Shown here piece by piece: positions 61,888 through 64,000 of a DNA stretch of 64,000 bases. Below the pieces are notes generated by a model. The model ran no database searches and was not told the DNA's origin. It saw only the letters and a list, made by a program, of their open reading frames with translations. Position 1 is the stretch's first letter. Every line of letters starts with the position of its first letter. This DNA is from Ruegeria sp. PrR005 (GTDB lineage: Bacteria; Pseudomonadota; Alphaproteobacteria; Rhodobacterales; Rhodobacteraceae): positions 62,001-126,000 of the forward strand of contig NZ_JAAGOX010000003.1 of assembly GCF_010500245.1 (NCBI RefSeq), given 5' to 3'. The translations under genes were made by a program, and so were the position numbers.

Positions 61888-62409
61888 CTACTCCGCGTGG
61901 CTTTGCTCCACGAGATCTTCGCGCATCCCGTGGTTTCCGGTGAAAATCAGACGGATCAGGTGATCCCAGAAGCAGATCGCCAGCAGCACGGCGCCGATGG
62001 CCATGATGGATTGCGGGATCCACAAAGGCGTGGCGTCCTGGCCCTGGCTCACATCCTTGAACCGGTGGCTTTCCATCGTCACCTTGATGGCGTAGCGCGC
62101 CAGAAAGGTAGAGGCGGCGGTCCCGACGGCAAAGCACCACAGCTCGCCCCAGTACCGCCAGCGGCCCATCTTGCTGAGCAACAGCGACACGCGGATATGG
62201 GCGCCATGGTTCAGAGCATAGGCAAAGGCAAAGAAGGACGCGCCCGCCATGCAGTACCCGGCATAGTCAGCCGCGCCGGGAAAGGTGGACCCGGTCCAGC
62301 GCGCCAGCATTTGCAGCACGATGATCCCCAGGATAGCGATTGTGAAGAAAGCGGCGACGACACCCCCGGCTGTATAGAGCGCGTCAAGCCCGCGGCGCAA
62401 AGAACCCAT
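61888..62409 (-). CDS. TRAP transporter small permease (DctQ-like, second system)
   Basis: A 173-residue four-helix subunit with TRAP features: VLQMLARWTGSTFPGAADYAGYCMAGASFFAFAYALNHGAHIRVSL is spread over residues 31-76, including the conserved Ala-Gly and His-Ile-Arg-Val positions. It lies between the receptor (with a hairpin in the gap) and large-permease genes. Confidence 0.9.
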   Translation of the reverse strand: MGSLRRGLDALYTAGGVVAAFFTIAILGIIVLQMLARWTGSTFPGAADYAGYCMAGASFFAFAYALNHGAHIRVSLLLSKMGRWRYWGELWCFAVGTAASTFLARYAIKVTMESHRFKDVSQGQDATPLWIPQSIMAIGAVLLAICFWDHLIRLIFTGNHGMREDLVEQSHAE

Positions 62410-62440
62410 GCCCCTGCCCCCTTATGATTTCAACAGGTTG

Positions 62441-62463
62441 GGAGGCCGCAGCATGCGGCCTCC
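62441..62463 (-). promoter_or_regulatory. Hairpin after the TRAP receptor gene
   Basis: GGAGGCCGCA and TGCGGCCTCC form a perfect 10-bp stem around a 3-base loop, 13 bases after the receptor stop codon and before the small-permease ribosome site. There is no T-run. It is the fourth receptor-adjacent hairpin in the window and the most regular. Confidence 0.72.
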
Positions 62464-62475
62464 GCCTGATGATGG

Positions 62476-63453
62476 TTAATTTTTCGCCTTGTACGCGTCG
62501 ACGACGGCCCGGCCTTCATCGCCCGCGCTTTCGAGCCACTCGGCAGTCATGGTCTCGCCGATCGCCTTCAGTTCGGCAACGAGATTGGCGCCAGCCGGAC
62601 CCACGGTCATGCCGCCGGCCTTCAGACCGTCCAGCGTGAACTGGGTATAGTCCTTGGACCGTTGCAGGCCGTTGGCCTTGGCGGTGGCGGCACAATCCCG
62701 CATCGCCGACTGGGTCTCGACACTCAGCCCGTCCCATGCATCCTTGTTGGCGAACACGATGTTACGCGGCAACCAGGCGTCCACTTCGTAGAAATGGGTC
62801 AGGTGTTCCCAGACCTTGCGGTCATAGCCGGTTGCGCCCGACGAGATAAAGCTTTCGGCCACGCCGGTTGCAAGCGCCTGGCTGAGTTCGGCCGCTTCGA
62901 CCTGCACCGGCAACATGCCGGTCAGTTCCGCCATGCGGGCGGTTGCGGTCGAGTACGAGCGGAACTTGATCCCCTTCATGTCGGCCACGCTTTCGACCGG
63001 CTTCTTGAAGTAGAGACCCTGAGGCGGCCACGGCACCGAGTAGAGATAGACCAGGTTCTGCTGTGCCAGGATCTCGGCTACTTTCGGACCCGCGACGTCC
63101 CACAACTGCTCATGCGCGCCAAAAGAGGTGGCCAGGAACGGGATCGAGTCGATACCGAACATCGGGTTCTCGTTCTGGTGCGCCGAGATCAGTCGCTCGC
63201 CGATCGGCGCCTGGCCGGTCTGGATCGCGCGCTTGATGTCGTTGCCCGCAAACAGTGAGCCCGACGGATGGGTCACGATCTCCATCGCGCCGCCGGTCTT
63301 GTCCTTGACGCAGGTGGCAAACTCGGCCGCATTTTCCGAATGGAAGTTGGTCGCCGCATAGGCCAGCGGCATGTCCCATGTTTCGGCGCTCGCCGACAGG
63401 GCCGAGGCCGCGGTCAGGGCGGTTGCCGCCAGCAGGTGTTTCATTTTCAGCAT
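62476..63453 (-). CDS. TRAP transporter substrate-binding protein (DctP-like, second system)
   Basis: A 325-residue periplasmic receptor. The signal peptide runs to about residue 23 (ALSASAETW). The binding domain has SENAAEFATCVKDKTGGAMEI near residue 40, SVADMKGIKFRSYSTATARMAELTGM near residue 147 with the usual substrate-pairing arginine, and ALATGVAESFISSGATGYDRKVW near residue 187. Two cysteines (Cys48, and one in RDCAATAKA) may form a disulfide. The downstream 5-oxoprolinase genes suggest 5-oxoproline or a related compound as ligand, but this is not shown by the sequence. Confidence 0.9.
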   Translation of the reverse strand: MLKMKHLLAATALTAASALSASAETWDMPLAYAATNFHSENAAEFATCVKDKTGGAMEIVTHPSGSLFAGNDIKRAIQTGQAPIGERLISAHQNENPMFGIDSIPFLATSFGAHEQLWDVAGPKVAEILAQQNLVYLYSVPWPPQGLYFKKPVESVADMKGIKFRSYSTATARMAELTGMLPVQVEAAELSQALATGVAESFISSGATGYDRKVWEHLTHFYEVDAWLPRNIVFANKDAWDGLSVETQSAMRDCAATAKANGLQRSKDYTQFTLDGLKAGGMTVGPAGANLVAELKAIGETMTAEWLESAGDEGRAVVDAYKAKN

Positions 63454-63492
63454 TTCAGTCTCCCTAGTTTGTTGGATCGGTTTGGTTTCTTA

Positions 63493-64000
63493 TTATTGCC
63501 CGGCCTTCGCATAGCGTGCCGGGGAATAGGCGCTCAGGTCAACATTAGGTTGCCGGCCCGAGATGAGCTGGGCCAGGATGCGGCCCGTTTTCGGCCCGCC
63601 GGTCAGCCCCACGTGATGGTGGCCAAAGCCGGTATAGGCCCCCTTGATATGTGGCAACTCGCCGATCACCGGGATCGAATCCGCAGGCGCGGGACGGTGC
63701 CCCATCCATTCCGTCACCTCATCGGCCTTCAACCCCGGGAAAACGGCGGCGGCGCTGCGTTTGAGCAGGTCGATCGGCGCCTTGGACGGGCCGTTTTCAA
63801 GCCCGCCGAACTCGACGACGCCCGCCAGTCGCAAACGTCCCTCCATCGGGGTGGCGACGAATTTGCGTGCTGCGACCATGACCGGCGACTTCGGCATGAA
63901 ACTCGGGTTCCAGAACTCGATATGATAGCCACGCTCGGATTCGAGCGGCACATCGAGGCCCAGCTTCTTGGCCAGCGGCCCGGACCAGACGCCGGTGGCC
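63493..64000 (-). CDS. Partial FAD-dependent amino-acid dehydrogenase (DadA-like), C-terminal part
   Basis: Open at the window edge; the last 168 codons are visible. The visible part begins ATGVWSGPLAKKLGLDVPLE, a typical post-FAD-binding segment. It continues with ERGYHIEF, the substrate-domain FVATPMEGRLRLAGVVEFGGL, and the closing WMGHRPAPADSIPVIGE and YTGFGHHHVGLTGGPKTGRIL that bind flavin in D-amino-acid dehydrogenases. It is first (upstream) of the operon with the TRAP and 5-oxoprolinase genes. It may oxidise a D-amino acid or imino acid that yields, or comes from, the lactam. Confidence 0.85.
   Translation of the reverse strand, partial: ATGVWSGPLAKKLGLDVPLESERGYHIEFWNPSFMPKSPVMVAARKFVATPMEGRLRLAGVVEFGGLENGPSKAPIDLLKRSAAAVFPGLKADEVTEWMGHRPAPADSIPVIGELPHIKGAYTGFGHHHVGLTGGPKTGRILAQLISGRQPNVDLSAYSPARYAKAGQ

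Noticed and set aside
1-64000. Search by eye for tRNA/rRNA genes, CRISPR arrays, insertion sequences, attachment sites and toxin-antitoxin pairs
   Set aside because: No CCA-ended cloverleaf, repeat-spacer pattern, transposase motif or terminal inverted repeats were found. A computed scan (tRNAscan, repeat finder) would be more sensitive.

Overview
The window is GC-rich, densely coded bacterial chromosome, most likely from a marine member of the Rhodobacteraceae (Roseobacter group, Ruegeria-like). The evidence is the gene content (proteobacterial-type gshA, hemC/hemE/hemF, ubiA, clpS, several TRAP transporters, TAXI receptor, GntR-FCD regulators), the codon bias, and a 34-nt intergenic repeat with the core CCCCGGAGTATTTT that I know by sight from Roseobacter genomes. 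The species call is inference. I found no rRNA, tRNA, CRISPR array, transposase or phage gene.

Region 1 (1-20309) is a specialised carbohydrate or sugar-acid locus. Leftward: a GntR-FCD repressor, then a ribose-type ABC importer (ATPase, permease, binding protein) and a partial epimerase-like gene cut by the window edge. Rightward from the same divergent control region: a 13-gene run of SMP-30 lactonase, a second complete sugar ABC importer, SDR dehydrogenase, VOC/glyoxalase-like protein, CtBP-like 2-hydroxyacid dehydrogenase, RraA-like protein, DgoK kinase, DgoA aldolase, second SDR, cupin and methylglyoxal synthase. Facing it is a TRAP transporter operon ending in an FMN 2-hydroxyacid (lactate-type) dehydrogenase, controlled by a second, divergent GntR-FCD regulator. 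The same ATCTGATAT/ATATCAGAT dyad occurs in all three control regions, so the block looks like one regulon. DgoK and DgoA give pyruvate and glyceraldehyde-3-phosphate. No sugar-acid dehydratase is visible, and a methylglyoxal-to-lactate side branch is encoded in place. This is the best candidate for an undescribed pathway.

Region 2 (20481-47638) is mostly housekeeping genes in short units: plsC, gshA, a membrane protein, a GNAT protein, rsmE divergent from ubiA, an OmpA/BON envelope protein with a small coiled-coil partner, a SPOR-domain D,D-carboxypeptidase, HAD phosphatase, clpS, an RsmC-like methyltransferase, an SDR lacking its catalytic lysine, hemF, a secreted serine protease, a desaturase, a cyclase-TPR protein, hemC divergent from hemE, a CoA-transferase/racemase divergent from an enoyl-CoA hydratase, HxlR regulator with alpha/beta hydrolase, an orphan TAXI receptor, a DMT exporter and a CoxG-like protein.

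Region 3 (47718-57117) reads rightward: an ABC-2 exporter pair, an S49 peptidase, a 56-residue zinc-ribbon-like protein, a CaCA antiporter, a pteridine-reductase-like SDR, an AT-rich intergenic island with a perfect DnaA-box match, uvrC, a serine hydrolase, pgsA, moaD and moaE.

Region 4 (57122-64000) reads leftward as one probable eight-gene operon: a DadA-like FAD amine oxidase (cut by the window end), TRAP DctP/DctQ/DctM, a BASS-type transporter and 5-oxoprolinase subunits PxpB, PxpC and PxpA. It probably takes up and hydrolyses 5-oxoproline or a related lactam. In all four transporter operons of the window the solute-receptor gene is followed by a strong hairpin without a T-tract, which should raise receptor mRNA relative to the rest of the operon. 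No stretch above 300 bases lacks a gene.
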